Shown: positions 1 to 7,400 of the stretch, in pieces
How positions within the stretch are numbered: position 1 is the first letter of the stretch
Layout: each line of letters opens with the position of its first letter
Assembly (NCBI GenBank): GCA_950075905.1
Contig: CATMVR010000112.1
Span: 1-10,303, forward strand
Length of the DNA: 10,303 nt
Source of the DNA: an uncultured Persicitalea sp.
Lineage (GTDB): Bacteria > Bacteroidota > Bacteroidia > Cytophagales > Spirosomataceae
Reading direction: 5' to 3'
Program-made: the position numbers and the translations under genes
Notes under the pieces: generated by a model
The model's database searches: none
The model's input: the letters and a program-made list of their open reading frames with translations, nothing else
Told to the model about the DNA's origin: nothing

Positions 1-23
1 AATTCGCATCCCGACAGTCTAGC

Positions 24-66
24 AGAAATAAAGAATCCCGGATGTGAAGTCGCTCACACCCGGGAT
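24..66 (-). terminator. Intrinsic terminator after the duplicated-domain secreted protein gene
   Basis: Arms 35-47 and 54-66 are complementary over 13 positions around a 6-nt loop. The single non-Watson-Crick position becomes a G.U wobble only in the minus-strand RNA, which fits use by the minus-strand gene. On that strand the stem is followed by a U-rich stretch (about 34 down to 24). The hairpin begins about 20 nt after the stop codon at 87-89. This supports the gene's C-terminus being genuine rather than a frameshifted end. Confidence 0.75.
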
Positions 67-86
67 CTCAGAGTCTCGCTCTAGAC

Positions 87-1352
87 CTAGAACCAGACCT
101 TCTTGGCGTTGATGGAGCCGTCGAAGTCCCGACCGCCCTTCACTTTGAAGAGCTTGCCAATGCGCTGGTCGCAGGCGTCGAAGATGCCATCACCGTCCGT
201 ATCTATGGCGCTGGCCTGTGGGCAACTGTCGCGGCAGTTGGGTATTCCGTCTCCGTCGGTATCGGCTACTACGTAGGCGTAATATACCTGTGTGGTAGTG
301 GCGGCATTGACGAGCCCACTTACGCTGATTTCGATCCGGTCGAAAGACTTGCTGGTTTTAAAGCCGATCTTTTTGGGACCTGAGTCGTTTAGCAAATTAT
401 AGGCTATCAGATTGCTGCCCGTGAAGGATTCGCGGGCGATACTTCCCAAATAGGTAGATATCGTGATATTGTTAAGTACTCCGGCCGAAAGAACTCCGCT
501 ACTGTTGGCGATGACAAACCCGGCTTCGTAACCGGCCGGGAAAGCAACGGTACTGGCTATACGAATACTTCCGGAGCAGGTGATGCCCAGAAAAGTAGAG
601 ATTGTAGCGAAGTTGGTGGTGTCGCCATCGGTAGTGTTGGCAGCATTGGCCACCGGGTTGACAGGCAGAGGGTTGACACATACGCCTGAATTGGCCGAGG
701 TTGGGGTGAAACCACTGCCTGCCAGGGCATCGGTGCATTCCAGGGCGCAGGAAGGCGGCTCTTCGAAAGCGTAGTAAATTCGCAGGGCTGAAACCGTAGC
801 TGTGATAGATCCGCTCGTTACCAGTCGTACCTCATCAAAATCGGAGGTAGTGGTAAAGCTAATAATTTGCCGGGGAGATACACTACTCAGCGAGCCTATC
901 TGAAGGGGGAGGGCTCCACCGATTGTAGCTGTTTGTTGCAGGGTCCCGTTGCGGTAGGTTTCGATGCGCAGGCTGTTGAGCAGATTGGCAGACAGCAGGC
1001 CAAGTAGTCCACTGCTTTCGCTGATCACAAAGCCGACCCGGTTGCCTGCGGGGTAGTACTGAGTGGTGTCCTGAATAGAGACAATAGTTGTATTCGCACC
1101 GAGTCCAACGTTGAGTGTTGCTGTGGCGAAGTCGTCCAGATTTCCATTCACAAGGTTTGGGGCATTGGTGAGTAGTCCCAGGCTCAAGAGGCTGCCTGAG
1201 AGATTGGTGACGCGGGTGTTGGGGCCTACTACGGGATCGTTGCAGGCCCGGTTGTTCTCAATAGTTCTGATTTGTGCGGAGACTGGCATGTACAGGCCAA
1301 GGCATAGCAGGCCTGCCAGTGCCCGGAGGCATGTCAGGATATATTTTTTCAT
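87..1352 (-). CDS. Secreted protein with two tandem copies of a domain and two thrombospondin type 3-like calcium repeats
   Basis: This 421-residue protein starts at an ATG followed by a clear Sec signal peptide (Lys-Lys, a hydrophobic core to about residue 20, then PVSAQ with cleavage near residue 26-27). Residues about 62-196 and 234-361 are two copies of one domain. The best aligned parts are YPAGNRVGFVISESSG versus FPAGYEAGFVIANSSG, and the copy ends ALRIYYAF versus TQVYYAYV. A cysteine-containing linker (residues 202-225) joins them. Residues about 364-397 hold two DTDGDGI repeats with flanking cysteines, typical of calcium-binding thrombospondin type 3 repeats. The last 24 residues are basic and end in KKVWF. 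I see no transmembrane anchor and no recognisable type IX secretion C-terminal domain. The protein is probably exported to the periplasm, surface or medium, perhaps for adhesion or matrix; that role is inference. No other gene is close enough to share an obvious operon. It is preceded by a long noncoding region and followed by a terminator. Confidence 0.85.
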   Translation of the reverse strand: MKKYILTCLRALAGLLCLGLYMPVSAQIRTIENNRACNDPVVGPNTRVTNLSGSLLSLGLLTNAPNLVNGNLDDFATATLNVGLGANTTIVSIQDTTQYYPAGNRVGFVISESSGLLGLLSANLLNSLRIETYRNGTLQQTATIGGALPLQIGSLSSVSPRQIISFTTTSDFDEVRLVTSGSITATVSALRIYYAFEEPPSCALECTDALAGSGFTPTSANSGVCVNPLPVNPVANAANTTDGDTTNFATISTFLGITCSGSIRIASTVAFPAGYEAGFVIANSSGVLSAGVLNNITISTYLGSIARESFTGSNLIAYNLLNDSGPKKIGFKTSKSFDRIEISVSGLVNAATTTQVYYAYVVADTDGDGIPNCRDSCPQASAIDTDGDGIFDACDQRIGKLFKVKGGRDFDGSINAKKVWF

Positions 1353-1785
1353 TAGGTGAGTGGTGTTTTAGAGTGGTAGGAGGTTTGTTCTGCGATTTAC
1401 ATGGAGGAAATATTTTGATTGATAGAGGGCGGAGGGTCTACCTTAGAAAGATAAGGTAAAGCCTGTCATATGGGTGTGGGCTTATGGGATACCCTTAGCT
1501 CTGATTTCACCCTGGGGGGCTTTGATTGTTTCTTCATTGTGCGAGTGGCGGTTTTTTGGAGTTTTTCGTTGGTAAATGGATTAGATTGATTGAGGGACTT
1601 GTATTGAGTAACGGGGGGACTGAGTATGATAAATTGTTTTGGTATTGGATAACTTCAAGTCGCTGATAGCAAACAGTGTGCCAAAAATAAATTTCTATTC
1701 AAAAAAAGTCGCCGAACTAAGGGTGTTTTATGTAAACAGCATATTATTGTATTGATAATGAGTATATTGTGGACATATATAATTG
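1353..1785. other. Noncoding stretch with strong G-over-C skew, upstream of the secreted protein gene
   Basis: I see no credible gene in this stretch on either strand; the short open frames lack recognisable protein features. The plus strand is rich in G and T and poor in C: in 1561-1640 I count about 25 G and 4 C. The minus-strand leader of the secreted protein gene is therefore rich in A and C, and no Shine-Dalgarno sequence precedes its ATG. Runs of six G occur at 1514-1519 and 1613-1618. A TAnnTTTG-like box (TATTTTTG on the minus strand) is at 1682-1689, but no TTTG lies at the right distance upstream, so I do not call a promoter. Confidence 0.6.
1439..1458. repeat. Perfect 7-bp inverted repeat with 6-bp spacer
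   Basis: TACCTTA at 1439-1445 and TAAGGTA at 1452-1458 are exact reverse complements separated by GAAAGA. The repeat lies 87 bp upstream of the secreted protein's start codon. It could be an operator for a dimeric regulator or a small leader hairpin. Only the symmetry is seen; any function is inference. Confidence 0.45.
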
Positions 1786-1827
1786 GGGGGGTTCTCGAAA
1801 TAAAATATTTTATTTCGAGAACCCCCC
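1786..1827. terminator. 42-bp perfect palindrome, probable terminator after the prohibitin gene
   Basis: Positions 1786-1806 and 1807-1827 are exact reverse complements with no spacer: six G, TTCTCGAAATAAAAT, then the mirror arm ending in six C. Flanking ATT/AAT extends the pairing further if the seventh G (1785) is bulged. The palindrome begins 58 nt after the prohibitin stop codon. On the minus strand it is followed by an AT-rich stretch (AATTATATAT), so it could end transcription from the prohibitin side. Because it is symmetric, it could fold equally well in plus-strand RNA. A GC clamp at the base and an AT-rich tip suit a terminator. A mobile or repeated palindromic element is the main alternative. 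Confidence 0.6.
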
Positions 1828-1885
1828 AATACAAAAATTTATGAATATTAGCCTAGACGAAGGCACCTGTTTTCAGTAAGAAGAT

Positions 1886-2794
1886 TTACTTGTCGTTCAA
1901 AATCAGCGGTACGCTGCCTTTGCCGCCCCCCATGATCACAATCTTGGCGTTGGGCGATTTGGCGAGCTCTTTCTGGGCGTTGATCATCTCGTACTGCAGC
2001 TGCCGGTCGGTGAGGCTGCTGGCAATGATGGTCTGATAGTCGGAGATACCTTTGGCCTCCACGCGCTTCCGCTCTGCTTCCTGCTTTTCCTTTTGCAGCA
2101 CAAACTCCATTTTCTGGGCATCCTGCTCGGCGTTGATCTTCGACTCGATAGTCTTCTTCACCGATTCGGGCAGGTTGATATTCCGGATCAGGAGCTGTTC
2201 CAGAATCAGACCCCGGTCTTTGAAGTCCTTATCAATGGTTTTGTAAATCCGGTCCTGAAACTCGTCCCTCTTCTTGGAGTAGAGCGAAACGGCGTCGTAA
2301 TAAACCGCGTTGTCGCGGATACGCGTCCGGGTTACCGGCCGCACGATCTTATCCTTGTAGTCTTCGCCGATTTCCCGGAAAATCTCGGGAGCATCGCTCG
2401 GTACAATCTTGTACAGTACCGTGAGGTCAATCACCACTTCGAGTCCGTCGGCGGAAAGTACCCGGATGGCATCGTCGCCGGCCTGGTCGCCCTCGGAGGT
2501 AGTGGCCGACATGGTGTAGTTTTGGGTCTTGGTGTCAAAAACTGTCACATCCACCAGCGGATTGACGATGTTCAGACCATTTTCCAGAACATTGGTGCTT
2601 ACTTTTCCAAACAACGACTGTACCCCGATGGTCCCCGCGTCGATCTGCCGGATGCTGGCCATGGCGGCTCCAACGAGAATAATCACGATTCCTACGATCT
2701 TGACGGGCCGGGAATACTGGGAAACGGGCAGGGAAGGGGTATTGATGGCAAAACCTGCTACCAGCAGCAGCAGGCCAATGACAATAAAAAACAT
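1886..2794 (-). CDS. Prohibitin-family (SPFH/band 7) membrane protein
   Basis: This is a protein of about 302 residues from the ATG at 2794. It has two hydrophobic segments (about 1-20 and 31-47), then a band 7/SPFH domain (about 50-215, with DAGTIGVQSLFGKV, ENGLNIVNP and LSADGLEVVIDLTVLYKI). A charged coiled coil follows (about 215-275; NAEQDAQKMEFVLQKEKQEAERKR is its core, split here as NAEQDAQKME then FVLQKEKQEAERKR). The C-terminus carries the prohibitin-like GGGKGSVPLILN. Family members form large ring or cage oligomers anchored in the inner membrane and are linked to protease control and membrane organisation; which applies here is not shown. An in-frame GTG at 2872 would add 26 residues, but that stretch is hydrophilic, Arg/Pro-rich and spans a hairpin, so I prefer the ATG, which begins right at the hydrophobic segment. 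The gene lies 190 bp below the efflux channel gene on the same strand and may be transcribed separately. Confidence 0.9.
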   Translation of the reverse strand: MFFIVIGLLLLVAGFAINTPSLPVSQYSRPVKIVGIVIILVGAAMASIRQIDAGTIGVQSLFGKVSTNVLENGLNIVNPLVDVTVFDTKTQNYTMSATTSEGDQAGDDAIRVLSADGLEVVIDLTVLYKIVPSDAPEIFREIGEDYKDKIVRPVTRTRIRDNAVYYDAVSLYSKKRDEFQDRIYKTIDKDFKDRGLILEQLLIRNINLPESVKKTIESKINAEQDAQKMEFVLQKEKQEAERKRVEAKGISDYQTIIASSLTDRQLQYEMINAQKELAKSPNAKIVIMGGGKGSVPLILNDK

Positions 2795-2830
2795 ACTATG
2801 TACATTAAAGTGATAGATAGGGAGGGAGCC

Positions 2831-2856
2831 GGCCGGGTGGCGTGCGCTACCCGGCC
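2831..2856 (-). repeat. GC-rich hairpin between the efflux channel and prohibitin genes
   Basis: GGCCGGGT at 2831-2838 pairs exactly with ACCCGGCC at 2849-2856. Pairing can continue inward to about 12 bp with one G.T position. It ends 37 nt before the prohibitin ATG. On the minus strand it is not followed by a run of T, so I do not call it a terminator. It may be a leader structure, a transcript-stabilising stem or a REP-like element. It shares GGGTAGC/GCTACCC with the hairpin at 4447-4471. Confidence 0.5.
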
Positions 2857-2897
2857 TTACTCGCTCTGACACATTTGTGCACCTCTAATTTACGGAA

Positions 2898-2928
2898 AAT
2901 AAACGACTTGTCCGAAGGGCCGGGACAA
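2898..2928 (-). terminator. Possible weak terminator after the efflux channel gene
   Basis: TTGTCC at 2908-2913 pairs with GGACAA at 2923-2928 around a 9-nt loop. On the minus strand the stem is followed by a T-rich stretch (GTCGTTTATTTTCC, roughly 2907 down to 2894). It lies 57 nt past the stop codon of the outer-membrane channel gene. The stem is only 6 bp, so the call is tentative. If real, it separates the efflux operon from the prohibitin gene. Confidence 0.35.
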
Positions 2929-2984
2929 ACGGGCGCTACCCCGGATAAACCACCCCTTCCCAGGAGTGAACAGCACTTCTTTTC

Positions 2985-4430
2985 CTACTCCCAGCCGCCA
3001 CCCAGCGAGCGGTACAAGTCAACCAGCGCGGTAAACTTCCGTTGTTGAATGGTGGTCTGCTCCAGCTCGGCGGCTAGTACGGTGCGCTGGGCCGTGATGA
3101 CTTCGAGGTAGGTGGCATAGCCGGCCATAAACAGGTCGTTGGATATCGACACGCCCTGCTGAAGCTCCTGAGTTTCCTGCGATTTGAGTTCGGATATGTT
3201 TCTCAGGTTTTCCAGCGTGCGCATATTTAGGGCGGCTTCCTGAAAGGCCGTGAGTACTGCTTTATTGTAAGCATACAGCGCCTCCATGCTCTGCGCCTGC
3301 GCCCGGTTGCGGCCGGCTTTCAGCCCCTTGCGATTGATCACCGGCGCCGCCAGGCCCGCCAGCAGGCCGTACGCCACCGATGCCGGCGAAAACAGCACCG
3401 TGCTACGGAAAGCGTTCAGGCCCAGGTAGGCGTTGAGATTGAGCGAAGGCAGGAAGGCCAGCCGGGCGGCCTGCAGGTCGGCGCCCGCGGCGAGGAGTTC
3501 CAGCTCGGCCTGCTGTACATCGGGCCGCCGCCGGAGCATCTGCGCCGGTACCCCTACGTTAACCTTTTCGGGAATGGATTGCTGCAGAATGGGGTACCCC
3601 CGGGTGATAGGCTGCGTGTAGCGCCCCAGGAGGGTGTTGATCTGGGTTTCAACCTCCATGATCTGCTGCTTGATCTGCAGCTCGAGGCTTTGGGTATTCA
3701 GAAGCTGGGCGCGAAACTGCCGTACGGCCAGCTCGTTGGCCCGTCCACCCTGCTTCTGGATGACGATCGTTTCCACGGCTTTCTTTTGCAGCTCGGCGTT
3801 TCGCTGCAGAATTTCCAGCTGGTTGTCCAGCGTCAGTAGTTCGTAGTAGCGGCGCGCGATATCGGCCACCAGGTTGGTGATGACCAGCTGACGCCCCTTC
3901 TGGGTAGCCAGAAAACGCGTGTAGGCAGCCTTGCGGCGCGTGCGGAGCTTGCCCCACAAGTCTATTTCCCAGGTACTCCTTGCCCCCAGAAAATATTCGG
4001 GCAGGGGGTTGGACATGCGCTGATCGGGATTGATGTTATCTGAGAAATTGGTGTCGTAGTTACCTACCCCTTCCTGGGTATACTCGCCGTAGCGCCGCAC
4101 TCCCCCTATGGCTTCGGCCTGTACCGAGGGCAGTAGGTAGCCTTCGCGTTCGAGGATGTCGGCCCGGGCCATTTCTATACGCTGTAGGGCTATGGCCAGG
4201 TCGAGGTTACGCTGCAGAGCGGTGTCAATCAGCGCCACCAGGTTGGGGTCGGAGAAGAACTGCCTGACGGGCATACCACCCACACTGACGCTATCTACCC
4301 GTTCCAGAAAGGTACGGGGTGCCTGCATGGTGGAGGGTTGGGGGAGGGGAGTCATCAGCTTGCATCCGTACAGGGAAAGCAGCACGACTACAGCCAGAGG
4401 TTTTTTTAAATACGGGATAAGGGATATCAT
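2985..4430 (-). CDS. TolC/NodT-family outer-membrane lipoprotein of the RND efflux system
   Basis: This is the outer-membrane exit duct of the tripartite pump, 481 residues from the ATG at 4430. The N-terminus is a lipoprotein signal (basic start, hydrophobic core, then LSLYGC with Cys23 as the lipidated residue), the usual arrangement in NodT/OprM-type factors. Two outer-membrane-factor repeats follow. The first holds DPNLVALIDTALQRNLDLAIA (split: DPNLVALIDT, ALQRNLDLAIA), EIDLWGKLR (155-163) and long helices. The second begins near VGVPAQMLRRRPDVQQAE (293-309), the family signature, followed by FLPSLNLNAYLG and a long C-terminal helix ending DLYRSLGGGW. An in-frame GTG overlapping the pump's stop codon would add 17 residues before the signal peptide. 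Its codons run through a hairpin, so the ATG is preferred. The length is normal for the family and it sits directly after the pump gene. Substrate selectivity is usually set by the pump and adaptor, not this protein. Confidence 0.95.
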   Translation of the reverse strand: MISLIPYLKKPLAVVVLLSLYGCKLMTPLPQPSTMQAPRTFLERVDSVSVGGMPVRQFFSDPNLVALIDTALQRNLDLAIALQRIEMARADILEREGYLLPSVQAEAIGGVRRYGEYTQEGVGNYDTNFSDNINPDQRMSNPLPEYFLGARSTWEIDLWGKLRTRRKAAYTRFLATQKGRQLVITNLVADIARRYYELLTLDNQLEILQRNAELQKKAVETIVIQKQGGRANELAVRQFRAQLLNTQSLELQIKQQIMEVETQINTLLGRYTQPITRGYPILQQSIPEKVNVGVPAQMLRRRPDVQQAELELLAAGADLQAARLAFLPSLNLNAYLGLNAFRSTVLFSPASVAYGLLAGLAAPVINRKGLKAGRNRAQAQSMEALYAYNKAVLTAFQEAALNMRTLENLRNISELKSQETQELQQGVSISNDLFMAGYATYLEVITAQRTVLAAELEQTTIQQRKFTALVDLYRSLGGGWE

Positions 4431-4435
4431 GGGAT

Positions 4436-4471
4436 GCGATAAAAGTGGGGTAGCCCGGTCCGGGCTACCCC
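4436..4471 (-). terminator. Hairpin plus T-stretch between pump and channel genes: possible attenuator
   Basis: GGGGTAGCCCG (4447-4457) and CGGGCTACCCC (4461-4471) form a perfect 11-bp stem with a 3-nt loop. The stem begins 9 nt after the pump stop codon and is followed on the minus strand by ACTTTTATCGC. The channel gene's ATG comes 16 nt after the stem. Stem plus T-stretch has the form of an intrinsic terminator placed inside an operon. It could lower channel expression relative to the pump or protect the 3' end of the upstream transcript. The structure is seen; the function is inferred. Confidence 0.6.
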
Positions 4472-4480
4472 CGAGGATCA

Positions 4481-7400
4481 CTAGTCAATAAGGCTTTCTT
4501 CTTCTTCGATGGCGGCGGCAGGCTCAGCCACCGGTTTTTTCCGGCGCTCGGTCAGGCTGGCAAACAGCACATACAGGCCGGGGATGAGGATAACCCCAAA
4601 CACCGTTCCGACCAGCATGCCGCCCGCCGCGGCGGTGCCAATGGAACGGTTGCCGAGCGCGCCGGCACCCGTGGCGATACAGAGCGGAATCAGGCCGGCA
4701 ATGAAAGCAAAGGAGGTCATCAGGATGGGGCGCAAGCGCTCCGAAGCCCCTTCCATGGCGGCTTCGAGGACCGAGCGGCCCTCTTTCTGCCGCAGAATGG
4801 CATATTCCACGATGAGAATGGCGTTTTTACCCAGCAGGCCAATCAGCATCACCAGCGATACCTGGGCATAGATGTTGTTTTCGAGACCCAGTAATTTGAG
4901 CCCCAGAAAAGCCCCAAAGATACCCGTAGGCAGCGAAAGAATCACCGGCAGCGGCAGCAGGAAACTCTCGTACTGCGCCGCCAGGAGCAGGTACACAAAC
5001 ACCAGACAAACAATGAAGATGTAGAAGGCCTGGTCGCCCGAAAGAATTTCTTCCCGGGTCATGCCCGACCATTCGTAGGTAAAGCCCTTGGGAAGTTTTT
5101 CAGTGGCAACCTCTTCTACCGCCCGGATGGCGTCGCCGCTACTAAAACCGGGAGTCGGCTCCCCGTTGATCATCGCCGACGTAAACATGTTGTAGCGCGT
5201 AAGCTGCTCGGGTCCGTAGACGCGCTCGAGCCGGGTAAAGGTAGAGAAGGGTACCATCTCGCCCCGGTCGTTCTTCACGAACATTTTGGTGACATCCTCC
5301 GGTGCCATCCGGAAGCGGGGGTCTGCCTGCACCATAACTTTGTACATCTGCCCAAAACGGATGAAGTTGGAAGCATAGTAACTACCGATCAACGTCTGTA
5401 GGGTGCTCATGGCGTCCTCTACCGTGACGCCTTTTTTGGCCGCCATGTCCTGATCCATGTGGATGAGGTACTGCGGGAAATTGGCGTCAAAACTCGTGAA
5501 GGCGGTATTGATGGCCGGGTGCTCCCGCAGGGCTGCAATAAACTCGTTGGTGACGCGGGCGGTCTGCTGAAGGTCTCCGCTGCGGGTTCTGTCGAGCAGG
5601 CGTAGTTCAAAACCACTCGAATTACCAAAACCCGGTACCGTGGGAGGTGGGAAATACTCGATGTTGGCGTCAAACACGTTTTTTGTTTTCTCCTTCAGAA
5701 TGGCAATGACATCTTCTACCGATCGCTCGCGCTCATCCCAGGGTTTGAGGTTGACCATCCCCATTCCGTAGGAGGCACCGTCAGACTCCGTCATGAGGCT
5801 ATATCCGGAAAGGGTTGATACTGACTCTACCTCTTCGATGCCTTCGGCTGCTTTCTGCACAGCGTCCAGCACGGTTTCGGTACGTTCTACTGTAGCGCCC
5901 GCGGGCGTAGTGACATTGATATAAAAAACTCCCTGATCCTCCGTCGGAATGAAGCCCGATGGCAGCACCGTATTGATGCCCCAGGTGCCTACGCAAAAAG
6001 CCATCAGCAGCAGAATGGTAACAAGCCGCCGGCTGGCAATGACACCCACAAGGCTTTTGTAGCGACCTGCCACGGCCTCATAGCCCCGGTTGAAGCCGGC
6101 AAAGAAACGATCCAGCAGGTTCATTTTCTTCTTTTCGTGGTGCGTATTTTTAAGCAAAAGCGCGCACAGAGCGGGGGTCAGCGTCAGGGCGTTGATACCC
6201 GATATGACAATGGAGATAGCCAGTGTGAGGGAAAACTGCCGGTAAAACACCCCCACCGGACCCGACATAAAAGCGACGGGAATAAACACCGCCGACATCA
6301 CCAGCGTAATGGCCACGATGGCACCGCTGATTTCCTTCATGGCGGCAAAAGTTGCCTCCCGGGCCGACATGTGTTTCTCGGCCATTTTGGCGTGGACGGC
6401 CTCCACCACCACAATGGCATTATCTACCACAATTCCGATAGCCAGTACCAGGGCAAATAGCGTGAGCAGGTTGATGGAGAAGTCCAGGGCCTGCATGAAG
6501 GCGAAGGTTCCTATCAGGGCCACAGGCACGGCCAGCGCGGGGATCAGCGTGGAGCGGAAATCCTGCAAAAAGAGGTACACGATCAGGAACACCAGAATGA
6601 AAGCTTCAAATAAAGTGCGTACAACCTCGTTGATGGAGGCGTCCAGAAAGCGTGATACATCGTAGGATACCGTGTAGGTCATGCCCGGCGGAAACGACGT
6701 TTCTTTTAGCTCGGCCACGCGCTCCTTTACCTTTGAGATCACCTCGCGGGCGTTGGAGCCGGGGCGCTGCTTGAGCATAATGGAAGCCGAGGGGCGTCCG
6801 TCAGACTTGGAGGCCATTTCGTAGTCAAGGGAGCCAAACTCAATATCGGCCACGTCGCGCAGTTTGAGCATCGACCCGTCAGACTCCGCCCGTATTACGA
6901 TGTTTTCGTACTGCTCGGGCTCAAACATCTTGCCGGTGTACCGCAGCACATATTGCAGAGAAGGGGAGGTTTTGCCCGAGCCAATGCCCGATTTTCCGGG
7001 TGCGGCTTCCACATTCTGCTCCCGGATGGCCTCAATGACTTCGTCGGTAGAAACCTTGTAACTCACCATGCGGTCAGGCTTCAGCCATACGCGCATGGAG
7101 TAGTCGCGGTGGCCCATGATTTCGGCAAATCCTACCCCGTCGATCCGCTTCAATTCGGCCAGAACGTTGATATCCGCAAAATTGTAGACAAATTTTTCGC
7201 CTACCGTCGAGTCGGTACTCATGATGTCGAGGTACATCAGCATGCTGTTTACCTCTTTTTCTACAATTACCCCGGCTTTGATTACCTCTTCGGGCAGCTC
7301 GTCAATGACCGACTGCACGCGGTTCTGCACGTTTACAGCGGCCAGATCAGGATCGGTACCAACGTTGAAGAAGACAGTAATCAGCGTCATGCCGCTGTTG

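Noticed and set aside
87..160. Idea that the secreted protein is truncated by a frameshift and has lost a sorting domain
   Set aside because: A good terminator begins about 20 nt after the stop, and the remaining 86 bp show no continuing coding sequence.
2093..2869. Plus-strand open frame of 258 codons opposite the prohibitin gene
   Set aside because: It lies almost wholly antisense to a protein with a clear SPFH domain, and its translation shows no domain or low-complexity logic of its own.
2795..2872. GTG start that would extend the prohibitin protein by 26 residues
   Set aside because: The extra residues are hydrophilic and precede the hydrophobic N-terminus expected at the start; the stretch is largely the hairpin at 2831-2856.
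4431..4481. GTG start of the channel gene overlapping the pump stop codon
   Set aside because: It would put 17 residues before a textbook lipoprotein signal and would encode through the perfect hairpin; the ATG at 4430 fits better.
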